Of a stretch of DNA of 64,000 nt, positions 24,811 through 36,745 are shown one piece after another. Position numbers and translations under genes: made by a program. Under the pieces are notes generated by a model that saw only the letters and a list, made by a program, of their open reading frames with translations, did no database searches and had not been told where the DNA came from. The stretch is from Cheilinus undulatus (lineage: Eukaryota; Chordata; Actinopteri; Labriformes; Labridae). The DNA lies in contig NC_054881.1 of assembly GCF_018320785.1 (NCBI RefSeq), forward strand, positions 20,646,275-20,710,274, in the 5' to 3' direction. How positions within the stretch are numbered: the stretch's first letter is position 1; every line of letters starts with the position of its first letter.

Positions 24811-27065
24811 AAAAATGTGTGCAAGAGTGTGTGTGTGTATGTGTGCGTGCTTCTCTAGGGGCTGGTCCTTCCTTCCCACCTGCCTGAGTCTTCCACCTGC
24901 AGCCCTCACCTTCCCATCCCCGCTCCACAAACCACCCCCTTCAAAAAAAATGCACTGTATCCTGTGGGCTGGCAGGGAAGGCCCCGTCAAGACAAGGCTG
25001 ACGTCTACCCTCTTGGATTTTCTTCCTCTGTTTTGCTTCGGTGCTCAGTTGGTTGAGAGGAAGCAGGCAGCTAGGACCTTTTTTCATGTTGATCATGATG
25101 TGGGAGGAGAACAGCGCTCCGAGGGATGCCTTTCAGTCTCATTGCATTGGTTTTAACATCTTTTCTGTGATGGGGCTGTTTGGTCTGACTGAGGGCTTTA
25201 AAACCTGGGAGCCTCTCTGTGTAAAAGTGAAATAATAAGAGGAGTAAGCCATGGTGTGGATCCTTCAGAGAGTAGTTGACTCTGAACCCAGCAATCTGTC
25301 TTCGTTGCTCCAATCTGTTCCTTGTTGTAAATGTGGGCTTATAGGTGGGCTGTGGAAGCTGATGTTGGAGAAATGGGGTGTTGAAAGAAAATCAGAGTTA
25401 GGTTTGGGAATGTGATGGTAGAGCTTAAATTGTCTGAGCTTACACATGAAGGTTGATCGTCACTTTGCTGGGGGATCTGTCATGCACACATCCTGATGAG
25501 TTGTAAATATTTTTGTGTTTTTAGGGCTACGTTCCGGCCTTTCTGTTGTCTTTGCTTTGGTTGTTAAAGCAAACATATTTGGTTACAGTTGTGGAAGGTG
25601 GTCACATGCATTCATAAATATATTTTCTTGTATAGATGTTAAAATTGGAGTGAGCTTTTTCTATACCACACTTCCACTCACTGAAATGAACAAGAAAATG
25701 TGAGACTGATCGCTGCAGTGTCTACAGGAAGGATGTTTAATGCGTGCATGTGGTGTACATGTGAGAAGCTATTGTTGGAGTGCGTGGTGTATTTAATGTT
25801 AATATTTTCTCACAAAGCTAAAGCTAGCATCTGGGAATGCTCACAATTGCAATGATAGGTCAGGCATGAATTTTAAAGGAAGAGATGTATTTTTTTAACG
25901 TTATTTAGTTTTTAAAGTTAGAGTTTGAATCGTATGTGTGATGGATGATAAAAAGATCCTGCTATCTTAAGAGTTGGGTGCATGCGTGGATGTTTTTTGT
26001 TCCTTCTCTCCCTTTACATTGTTTGCTGCTCCCAGTGCAGATGTCTGTACTACATGATTTATGTAAACACAATCACCATGATTGTAACACATGCTGCATC
26101 ACATTACATTAATCAAAGATGATGAAAATGCTTGTAATAGTCCGTCCCTTTGTCTAACAGCTCACCCAGGTGGTTTGGACACTGTCTTCATGGTGGAAAA
26201 AAAAAGTCGGTGCACCAAAGACACATTTTCTGTGTGCGTGATTGTTGTTTCAAACATCAAAAACAGCAATACTGTAAACTCCTTGTGCTCTGAGTTGTGT
26301 GTGATGGCCAGAAGAGTGGGTGGACATGTTCAGAGGGACATTGAAATATATTTTCTATGCTTACAGTGGTTTTATCAGAAAATAAAGTGTATCATATTTA
26401 AGTTATACGCGACTGGTTGCAACAAAGTACAAGACAGGTTTTTGAAACCAAAGAAGGAAAGCCATATTTAAACATGACTGCTCTGTGAGCCCTGCTGTAA
26501 AAACATGTTTTCTCATATACTTTATGAAGACAATTATCTTATCTGTCCTTCTGTCTCCACTGTTCTTTATGCATGATTTCTGCAACACCATTTAACATTT
26601 GCTCCTGTTGTTAGAACGGTTTAATAATGCTGTATTAAGGTTCTGAACTTGTATTTTCAACTAAAGCCCTATATTTAGACAGAAACATGGATCCCACATG
26701 CAGAAAGAAGCAGTGGCCTGATAGTTAACGGTGCTGTGAACTTCATGTGTGAGGGCGAGCACAGTTTCAGCCTTAACAAATAGCTAGACCTGTAATCAAG
26801 AGGCCTTTCCTGTCATTGCAAGCTTGTTTCATCCTGGTCATGTTGTTCAGCAATCGATGTAAATGAAGTCTGCCCGTCTCTTTCTGTAAAGCCGTTCTCA
26901 AAGGTGCTTCTGCAGTCTGTATGGTATGTTTGTCCTCTTTCAGCAAGCGATGTTTGTGTGTACGAAAGATACACTTATGTCTACTGTGTAACAATGCAGG
27001 TCTAATTTCTGTAAATATGTTTTAAAATATGTACAATATTTAAATAAAGAATCTAGTATTTATAC
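24811..27065 (+). other. pptc7 3' UTR
   Basis: Mostly non-repetitive sequence follows the stop codon, with GT-rich text at 24820-24850. AATAAA signals lie at 26380-26385 and 27043-27048; the second, followed by a T-rich stretch and then a transposon, is the likelier final end. The short frames in this interval look random. Confidence 0.6.
27043..27048 (+). terminator. Polyadenylation signal AATAAA, pptc7
   Basis: Canonical hexamer 2.2 kb after the stop codon, followed by a T-rich stretch starting about 27080. An earlier AATAAA at 26380 could serve a shorter transcript. Confidence 0.5.
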
Positions 27066-27179
27066 TAAATATGCTTAAGTATTTTCATTTTGGAACTTTT
27101 TTTGTTTGATCTCCAGAAATAGATGTGCTGTCACAAAAATTTGGAGTAGAAGCAAGATACTTGTTCCTGTCTGCAACAG

Positions 27180-27872
27180 TGAAGAAATTCCTAAACTGAA
27201 TCCAAAATCCCTTCACTTGACTGGTGAAGTCAAGTGAAAGCTGTATGCAGAGTATTTCTCATCTCAACTGTTGAAGCTTGTAACTCCTTCAGAGTAGTCA
27301 TAGGAGTCTTGGTGGCCTATCTCACCTGTCTCCTTCTTGCATGGTCACAGTTTGTGAGGACGACCTGATTAAGGCAGAGTTACACATGTGCCACATTCCT
27401 TCAATTTCTTGATGATGGACTAAACTGAACTCCAGGGCACATTCAGTACCTTCAGTTTTTTTTATGTCTATCCCCCAATTTATACTTCACAAGAACCTTT
27501 TCACAGTGGAGTGTTCTTTTGTCTTCATGGTGTAATGGTAACCAGGAATACTGATTAACCAGTGACTGGACCTTCCAAACACAGGTGTATTTCTACTAAA
27601 TTCACTTGGGACTAATTTACTGAACTCAGATGATCCCCATTCACTAATTGTAAGACTACAAGCACCAATTATGCAATCACTTCTTTTATCTAACATATTT
27701 CTATTAATTTACATTACTTTATAGAAATCTGTTTTCACTTTGACGTGTTTTTTCTTGTATTTTTTTTAGTCAAAAAAAAGTCAAATTATATTGACCATGA
27801 TTGATTTATATATCAAAAAGGTTAAACATTCAAGCGGGTGCATATTTTTTATATGCACTGTATGTCTATTGA
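27180..27872 (-). mobile_element. Tc1-like transposon, 5' half, decayed
   Basis: Same family and orientation as 51775-52335, and the inverse of 53540-54560: all share the phrases TTTTGTCTTCATGGTGTAATGG and CCAGGAATACTGATT or their complements. The outer end is at about 27872 (ATTTTTTATATGCACTG). The transposase is interrupted and only its N-terminal region is represented. Confidence 0.7.
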
Positions 27873-28299
27873 TCCTACCTAAAACTCCAAAAACTTATTT
27901 GTACTTATGGCTGATAATTACAGCTGATATAGCAGCTGTAAATATTGGCAGACATGCCAATATGTTTCTGTTGATAGATATAATTAACCCTAATTCTTCC
28001 TTATCCACTTATTGGGTTGAGCTGCTTCATTTGACATCTTCTGAACCATCTTTCTAAGACATCAAGTTTTGGAAACATTATTATTGTGGCATCAAGAAAA
28101 ATAAAGATTTTATGATCATTCTCACATGGTGACAGAAATCTGACCATTCTAATGAGCTGCATCAATCTGATCTCTGAGTCGAATTAGAAGTTAATAGGTT
28201 GCGAAATTCAGATATTTTCAACCAGTCCTTGATTATTATTTTTCAATAGTTGAATATGCAGGTCTGGTCAGGGCATTTTTTTAACTGACAAAATTCCAA

Positions 28300-28690
28300 G
28301 TTGAATAATCTGTTATTCTCCCTTTTTATTTCAGGATTATTGTCACATTACGTTGATTTATATTAACTCAATTTCAATATTTGATTTAACATTTCTACCC
28401 TTTAAATCAATAATTTCCGAATTTTACTCAAAATTTAAACTTCTCAGAATTATATTTTGCTATCTTTTTTCTATTCTCTTTTTTATTTTGTCCTTTTAAT
28501 GTATAATTTCGTCCTTTTATTTTATTTTTTTAATCTAGTATTTCCTATTTAGAATCTATTTTACCATACCTTCTTTTTAGCATTGTCTTGATATTTTTGG
28601 TTTTTCAATTTTTACGTTCTTTTTTTTTTTTTTTTTTTAATTGGCCTCCATACAATATGTTTCAAAGGTTTTTTTTTTTTAATTATTATT
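28300..28690. other. T-rich low-complexity stretch
   Basis: Very T-rich intergenic DNA, including a run of 18 or more T at 28621-28638. No gene or clear element is visible. Confidence 0.6.
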
Positions 28691-28959
28691 TTTTAGGTAG
28701 ACCCTATGGGTAGACCAGACAACATAACTGATTTACCAGGCATGGGGAATGCACCTGAATGAGTGGTACTGAGCAGTAGGTGGCAGAAGAGAGCCAGAAG
28801 ATGCCATGGTTGTTTTGTTTACTAATCTGCCCCAGTCTCTCTTCCTCGTAGCCACCAGCTAACCTACATTCCTGCTGACAGCAGAGAATCTGCTTTAATA
28901 GGTGTGTGTCAGCTGACAGTTGTATGATGCTAGCATGTTAGCTTCAGTTTGAACCAGAT

Positions 28960-29266
28960 ACAGCGCTGATTAACCGCTGTAGCTGCCTTTGCGCTTTTGT
29001 AGTCTGACCCTTTGGTGCTTGCGTATTTTGCTGACATTATGTGAAAAGGGCGAACGAGTGTATCGTTTAGAAACGACCTCGGGCTAAGTGTGTTTTATAG
29101 CACCAACGAGCTAACAGCTAGGAAGCCAATCCTCCTAGCAACAGTGGCTAACTGTAACAGTTGGCTAGCTCTCACGCGCGCGTCTTCATGGAGAGCTTTA
29201 ACGTGCTTTCGGGAATAAATGTAAGGGTAAGCCTGTAGACTTTATGTTGAGGTAAATGTTGACTAA
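28960..29266 (+). promoter_or_regulatory. tbc1d10a promoter and 5' UTR with upstream ORFs
   Basis: Locally CpG-rich sequence (CGCGCGCG at 29173-29181) without a TATA box. Three ATGs precede the coding start: 29188-29238 (16 codons plus stop), 29244-29255 (3 codons plus stop) and 29256, out of frame and overlapping the main start. They matter only if transcription starts upstream of 29188. Confidence 0.55.
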
Positions 29267-32200
29267 ATGGCAAAAACCGAGCAGGGAAATGGACTTGAAA
29301 TGCGGGGTAGCACCGAGAAGCTGACAGATAATGGGACTGCCAGCTTTCATGGGTCCGACCCAGAGGTAAACGGTAATGGCATCACCGAGGAGATTGTGGT
29401 GGACAAGTACGGCTTCACAGGAGGAGCCCAGCAGTCCTCCAGAGCCACGTAAGTAGTGCTTCATAACGTTGTAACCTCCATAAATACTACCAACAATGAC
29501 TCAGTATGGCGTTCATTAATAGTTCACCTGACTGGCTCAGATATGTGGTCTTTCTGTTGAGCTTATAGTCAGATATGGGAAAAAAAGACCCCACAAACTG
29601 ACAATAAACCTTTCTAGTGGCTTGTTATATAAGACACCTTTCTGTCCAACGGGTAACTTGCCTTACTTCACACTCTACAGTGTAATGTGCTGTATTGTAT
29701 GAACCTTTTTTGTAGAAGGGTTTGAATAAATATCAGCTAAAAACCCTAATTTAGAGTTTTAAGTCAAGTCACCTGGTGCAGAAGTTCCTAACCTATTGGC
29801 CTATTACCATTTAAAGCAAAGCTATGTCTTTCCCATGTTTGTCACTGGTGTCACTGGCTTGTCACACATAAGTTAGCCTAATAAGTTGACAAAGAATGAT
29901 AGTCCCCTCTGTCAATCTTAGCAGTATGCAATTATAAGTAAATGAAAGCGAAATAGAGGCAAGCACAGGTTTAGTTTCTTATCTGTATTTAGTTTCTATC
30001 CAACCTGTCAGTCAACTCTTTATAGAAGAGATTCACTCTTCCTAGGTTAGTAACCTCTAGACGACTAGTTTTCCAAAGAAATGTATTGTTACAAGTAGAG
30101 CTAAATTTAAAATACATCTTTTTTTTTTACACTAGTGCTCAACTCAGAACAAAAAGGTTTTGAGGTGTGACTTCCAAAATAACTTACAATTCTCCTGTTC
30201 AGAAATTGGTGAAATCTGTTCTGATTGAAATCATTAAAAAAAAAAAATCCTTAAAATGTAAGTCTGCCCGTGTTTTTTAAATGTGCACAGCTGTGTTCAA
30301 ATATGTATCAACCACCTTCAGGTACATTATGGGCCCCTGGTCTCTGGCACCTTTATTTTGGGGATCATAGTAATAAAATTAGCGCGAGGAGTGATATTGT
30401 GTCTTATTGTATAATACATCAATATTAAATATAAAGTTTACCTTTGTCATTTGTATGAACTCTGTCTTCATACAAACCACAGAGAAATTCAACAAATAAA
30501 ATAGAACTGAAACAATTATCTTCAAAATAGGTTATTTCATTTTCACCCTATTTTTAATAGTCAAGGTTATTTGTTTTGTTAAATGGGTTTGATTCTGAAG
30601 ATTGTTTTGGTGTTTTTTTACAAATGACTTGAACCTGCTCAGCAAACCGGTGTGCAAATATCCAAATGTTTCTCATTCTGATGCAGTGTGTTTCTGAGCA
30701 GACCATTCTGTACTCAACTGAGCAAAGCCCAAGGGGGAGTTTATGAAAAAATCCAGACTTTCATGTTTTAAAGTCTAGATTTTCTACAAACACAATTTGT
30801 CAAAAAAAGAAAAAGAAATCTAGCCTATTGGTTACCCAGGCCTTGTTACAAATCATAATGAAGGTTGTCAAGTACTTACTTTTTAACTCTTTTATACTTA
30901 ATGTTTTAAGATAATACAATATCTGTTATGAAATTATTTATAGCATAAAAACTACCAAAGAACAGAGTTGCAGTCATATTTTAACAAGAGTAGCCTTGGC
31001 CAAAAGAGAAATAGCCTAGACAGAGAGAGCACTGTCTAAACTGTACATTATCGCTGGCTAAGTTTTGGTACTTAATCACTGCCAAATCATATTCTTGCTT
31101 TAAACAACAGTTAACACATTATAGGTTGCCTTGGACTTTCACTTAAGTCGACATGATCTCAAAACAAATATCTACTTAGTGCAGTTTTTACTGGAAACAT
31201 ATCAGAGTTTAAAAACTGATCATGTGACACATGTCAGAATTATTTGCCACTTCATTTTGTGTTCATGTTACATCAGTAAGAGGGACAGCGTAGAGTAGAG
31301 TGCACAATATATGATTTTTGTTCCTAAGAGACTCTTTTAGGTAACTATACAGCTAGAGGCAATCATCTGCTATAGTTATTGGTTGTGTTTGGACACATTA
31401 AAGCAACCATTCCGATCTTAAACCTTAAGATTTTTTAATTCAGCTTTGTCATTGTAGGATATTTACATATGGATCAGTTGACGATGACTTGTAAACTTTC
31501 TGAAGCTATTGTTTGTGCAGACACATCATTTAGCTCTTTAAGTGTGATGACAGAGATATGTGTGTGCAATATTATGACAGCAGTGCAGTGATGTTAGGTT
31601 TTTTGTGAGATTAAACAGTGAACAGAACAAGGGGAAAGTTCTCCCACAGTTTCCTGTTTTCCCTGTACTTTGCTGCCATTGGCAAGTGCTCCACTGTTTT
31701 GTCTGAGGTTATGTTTCCTGTGCGGACAAGGAAGAGATGAGCCCCCTCATCCCGCCCCTCTGATGGCCGGATCCCTCTGTCATAAGGATGAGGAAGTGAC
31801 ACTGACTGTACAGTGTACTTATGAAAACATTGCACTTCTGTGAACCGTTGCTTTGCATGAAAGTAATTTGTTTCTTTTTTAAATTTCCCTAGTGCGGAAG
31901 AAGTCCCACATGAGGTGCTGAGGCATCGAGAGTCAAAATGGTTGGAGATGCTCAACAGCTGGGACAAGTGGATGGCCAAAAAACACAAGAAGGTCTGCTG
32001 TATAAGCTGCATGTCACATCTGAACTCTCTTCTTTCTGAGTAAAGGAAATCTGAAACTTGCAGGATTTTATCTCATGTGCCCTGGGCTGTTTTTAAAGCA
32101 TGAACATTCTGATGTTTTCATAGTGTTTTTAAAATAAAAGAACAAAGTAGCTACATTCCAAGTACTGATCAGGGATGACCTGTTTTCAGCCTTTTATCAG

Positions 32201-35200
32201 GCCAGACTTTAGAGATAGAAATTTTGATAATCAGAAACAATGACATTGCTCCTCTCTCATGTTCTTCCTTTCTCCTGCTCTCTTTAGGCTCTTGAGTAAC
32301 TTTTAATGTGTTTTACAGGTTAAAGAGCGCTGTCAGAAGGGAATCCCTCCCTCTCTGCGTGGCCGGGCCTGGCTCTACCTCACAGGAGGAAAAGTAAGAA
32401 GGGAACAAAATCAGGGCAAATTCCAGGTCAGTCTAACATTTGTGATTCCTGTTTTACTTTTTGAAATGTGCTGGTGTGACGTTTTGGCCAGATCATAGAT
32501 ATTCAAAATGCTGCTGAGTGTTTTGCAAAAACAAGAATAACTCAAAGTGAGGTTTGAAGGATTGCCTGTGCTTTGAGGTTGTTTTATTTTTCTATTGTTT
32601 TAACCAGCTTGTGAAAAGTGACTTTAAATGTGAATGAATATTTTGGAAGAACTAATAAATTTCTTTTATTTTAAGGCACTGGATGATCAGCCTGGGGATC
32701 CTAAATGGGTTGATATCATAGAACGGGACCTTCATCGACAGTTTCCTTTTCATGAAATGTTTGCAGCCAGAGGAGGTCATGGGTAAGCTCCGCCTCCTAT
32801 CTTGGCACTCATCACTGCTTTTGTTAGACTGAATATAGCTGAATGAATTGTAAACCTTTAAATATTCAGGCAGCAGGATCTTCTGCGCGTGCTGAAGGCG
32901 TATACTCTTCATCGTCCTGAGGAGGGTTACTGTCAGGCTCAAGCTCCCATTGCTGCTTTACTTCTGATGCATATGCCTGCAGAGGTGATGACATCCCAAT
33001 AGTTTTACTCATATTTAGCAATATTATACTGCTTAATGATAGAGTTAAGAGGAAGAAATCGTTTAAGAAACATCTACAATATTCAATGTATGCACCATTT
33101 CTCTGCCCAAGTTTACACTTGTTTACAGTGGTGATTTCCCAATCGTGCTTTCTTTCTGTACCCTAGGATGCATTCTGGGTCCTAGTGCAGATCTGTGAGA
33201 AATACCTGCCGGGATATTACAGTACAGGCCTGGTAAGGGTTCACTTGCAAATTATCCTCAGACATACAGTGCCGTGAAAAAGTATTTGCCCCCTCTTTGA
33301 TTCCTGATGTTTTTGCGTATTTATGTTTCACATCATCAAACCAATTTTTATATTTCACAAAGACAAACACAAAGTCATTTGGGGCGCAGGTGGCCGTGGT
33401 TAAGGCGCGCCCCATGTATGCGGACGGCTGGGGTTCGAATCCAACCTGAGGCCCTTTACCGCATGACTCTCCCCCGCTCTCATCCCTGTTTCTGACTCTA
33501 TCCACCATCCTCCTCTATCAAATAAAGGGACAAAAATGCCCAAAAATAAACCTTAAAAAAAAGTACAGTCATTTGTCATGAAGAGCTGTGCCATTTTCTG
33601 TGATAGTCAGATTTATGGAAATATTAAAGGCAAGGGTTGACCATGTGGCCCAGTGAGCCTCTAAAATCTAATCAGTTCATCCTTGAGGCAGAATCAAAAT
33701 TTTTCCAAAGTTTGATGGAAATCCCTCAGAGAATTCTTGCTATATCATCTTCACTAGAATAGCCTGGAAAGCAGCAGATAAACATGAAGCCCAAAGTCCT
33801 AGACCCTACAATCCTGGACCAAAGACTTCCAAAAACCTAACAATTCATCCTTGAGTAAGGGTGAACATTTGTGCCAAGTTTGAAGAAAATCTGTCAGAAT
33901 GTTCCTGAGATATTTTTTTTTTACAAGAACAGCCCTGATTGAAGGACGATCCAAAAACATAAAGCCTCCGACCTCAGCATAGAAATACAGATACACTGCA
34001 GCACAGCCTAAGAAACCATTGTATCTACAGACTGCATTTCATACCAGCTCCCAACATGAGGTGTTGACTGGGTCACATAGTCAGGATAATCAGACAATCA
34101 GATTAAGCCGATAGAAAGCTGTCTGTTCCCTCTCTACCCTTCCCTCCACTGATTGATGTCCCATGGCTCTCCTACAGGAGGCGATCCAGCTGGATGGGGA
34201 GATCCTCAACGCTCTGCTGCGTCGGGTGTCTCCAGTGGCCCACCGTCACCTGAAGAAGCACAAGTTGGAGCCCATCCTGTACATGACTGAGTGGTTCATG
34301 TGTGCCTTCTCTCGGACACTGCCATGGGCCTCGGTGCTGCGTGTGTGGGACATGTTCCTCTGTGAGGGTATGATATATCATGTACATTATGTTGTGAATG
34401 AAAAGGTGGTTCCACCTGTTGTGTGCTAAACCTCTGCTGTTCTACTGATAAAGGACAAGAGTTAAATACACAACGGTAGTATTTGGTTTCCCTCGAAGCT
34501 ACATCATATGCTTTTTATCCTTCTGTTTAGCTTGAAATTTAATACACCAAAGCATTAAGGTAACAGGAACTGACAAACACACACAGCCTACCTATTATTT
34601 AAGTTATAAGGAAGAATAAGCAGAACATCATCCAGTGTGGGTGGCAGCCCTGTATAATGACCAGCTCTCATGGTCATGTTCCTTATTTGTTTAATCCTTT
34701 TGTAAAGTAGATGATTCATTTGAGATTAGGTTCGTTTTTTTCTAGACAGGTCTGTGTATAAACAAGACTAGGTTAAAACCCAGTATATGGCTGACCGCAA
34801 CTATCTGGGATGCGTCTCTGTCAGAATAAACCATAAACACAACTGTACCTTCATTCCAGCCGGGATTTCATCCTGAGTCGTTCCCTTGTTTTATGATTTT
34901 TGCTACACCTGTAACATGTTGTGGAGAGACAGTAAGAAGGTGTATCGACCGACAAACGTGGATTTTTTTTTTTCTGAAGTCATGTGATCATGCGAGGTCA
35001 GAGGCAGGCCGGCAGGTGTGTGTGTGCGTTCAGAAGATTAAAGATGAAAAATCGTTTGAAACTGTCCTCATGTCTGTGGTCTCCCACGGTTTTAAAATAA
35101 CTTAAGATTTTAAAATTGTGTAGTGTGTCCGACTTAAACTTTTGTTTCGGGTAGGGGTAACGGTTAAGGTCATGGTTAGGATAAGTTAAAAGTTAAGAAC

Positions 35201-36745
35201 CTGACCTTCAAAACCTGATTGCAAAACGTTTGATAAAGCCAACTTAATAGTCTGCTTACAGGAAAAAAGCTTGTCCTCCATGAAACATTCTGCTGCAGCA
35301 ACCTAAGTTTGCATAGTTTTGTTAGATGTGTAAGTTATGTAGATAAGGTAGCTACGTAGCTAAAGCTAAGCTCGCAAAGCAGCTATGTAATCTATGCTGC
35401 ATTTTCCAAAGCTCATGTTGCTAAACCTTACTTAGCCTATGGGCTTATACTACTTCTAAAATATATACATAAATGAATCCCCGATCAGATCTCTAATCTT
35501 TTTGTGTTTTAGTCATGAAATGTTTCTTAGTCTGTAGTGTTTGCAAAGTGGTTATTTCACGAATGTAACTGCCAGACTTTTTATGCGTAAAATTGAATTA
35601 AAGTTATTCGATCATCAAAAAATAACTAGAACATTCAGCAAGTCAGTAGGTCAATGTCAATAATAACAGGTGAAAGTAATGTTAATGGGATAAAAGGAGG
35701 ACATCATATATCATATTCTGTATGATATTGTGAGTTACTTTTGATTCAAACCCCAAAGTAATGTTCTGTATTAATATATAAGAGTAAAGAGATTATCGGT
35801 TTCCTTTTTGGAGCTAATTTAATTTGTGTTCAAAAATTTAATCCCTTTCCTTCAAGCTTAATTTTAGCAGGAGATAATGTCAATGTATAAGTATCCCATG
35901 GCCTGATCTTTTAAGTGCTGTGTTAAAAATGCTTACAAGTATTTATTTAAGGATGTTTCTGTATAAAGATACAAAGACCAGCAGCTGCTGTAAGTACGTT
36001 TTGTGATTTCATGTTCTCCTCAGGAGTCAAAATTCTCTTCAAAGTCGGCCTCGTTCTCCTGAAATGCATGTTGGGATCTCAAGAAAAGCTAAAAACCTGT
36101 CAAGGTCTTTATGAAACAATGGAGCTGCTCCGAGCCATACAGCCGCAGTACATGCAGGAGAGCTTCCTGGTGCGCGAGGTACAGTTAAACTCTATCAGTC
36201 TTGCATTTTATTGTTGTGGCTCAGCCATTTACTGCATGCTTAGCTGTCTTCTTCTTTGACTTTGCCCTCCTGTTGCAGAAAAAGACTTAACCTGTTATGT
36301 GCTGCATCACTCCCATGTGATTCACCCTCACTCTCCACTTGTGCTTCAGGTTATTGAGTTAGACGTGTCAGAGAGAGACATTGAGAAGGAGCACCACGCT
36401 CAGCTGAAGCGCTGGAAGGAGTCTCGTGGAGAACTCCACTGCAAGTCTCCTCCCAGGATGCATGGTGCGAAGGCCATCATGGCTGCAGAGCCGCCCAGTA
36501 GACAGGACCTGAGGCAGAGGCCCACCATCATCGTGGAGTCTCCTCTGGCATCTGAAACAGACAGGGGGAGAGTAGAGGACTCCAAGGAGAACAGAAAGAC
36601 TAAAGAGGAGACAGAGAAGAAAACATCACAGGAGATTGTTAATCCTTACCTTCCTCCTGCTGACCCCTCACCTCTCCTCAATCACGTGAGCATACAAGGG
36701 TCCAAAGAGAGTCTGAGCAGTGCAGAGCATGACACTTACCTGTAA
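29267..36745 (+). CDS. tbc1d10a: TBC1 domain family member 10A (EPI64), Rab GTPase-activating protein
   Basis: GAP for Rab GTPases (Rab27A and Rab35 in mammals), tied to microvilli through the PDZ scaffold EBP50/NHERF1. Nine coding exons: 29267-29448, 31893-31992, 32319-32426, 32676-32782, 32870-32984, 33167-33232, 34178-34367, 36024-36178, 36350-36745; all GT-AG and in phase, 472 residues (human about 508). The start MAKTEQGNG matches the mammalian MAKSNGENG. The TBC domain begins near [12 protein letters not shown] (residues 101-112). The catalytic arginine finger is Arg151 in IERDLHR, and the glutamine finger is Gln188 in GYCQ. The C-terminus is DTYL, the PDZ ligand that defines EPI64. The tail (about 350-460) is charged and low-complexity and shorter than in mammals. 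A teleost a/b paralog assignment is not possible here. Confidence 0.96.
33269..33381. mobile_element. DNA transposon end in tbc1d10a intron 6, interrupted by a SINE
   Basis: Starts CAGTGCCGTGAAAAAGTATT followed by TGCCCCCTC, a terminus seen in many fish DNA transposons. About 110 bp remain before the SINE at 33382. The far side of the element is not clear. Confidence 0.5.
33382..33560 (+). repeat. tRNA-derived SINE, copy 1
   Basis: Same family as 49262-49437 and 61308-61474: a tRNA-like head with GTGGTTAAGGCGCGCC, a B box GGTTCGAATCC, a shared body (CTCATCCCTGTTTCTGACTC), and an A-rich tail after CAAAAATAAACCTT. Flanking repeats AGTCATTTG occur at 33373-33381 and 33567-33575. It sits in tbc1d10a intron 6 on the sense strand. 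Confidence 0.85.
33630..33960. repeat. Two tandem units of a dispersed fish repeat
   Basis: Two related units 168 bp apart, each with (A/T)TTCATCCTTGAG then CCAA(A/G)TTTGA and a TGA(G)ATAT-type end (landmarks 33674 and 33842). This phrase is common in fish intronic repeats; class uncertain. Confidence 0.55.
35300..35640 (+). repeat. Single-copy relative of the 139-bp tandem repeat (tbc1d10a intron 7)
   Basis: The GTAGCTACGTAGCTAAAGCT and CTAAGCTC core near 35349 and the following landmarks (TTCTAAAAT, TTGCAA..GTTATTTCA, CTGCCAGA at 35541-35580) occur in the same order at 57600-57900. Here the core is not tandemly expanded. Confidence 0.6.
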
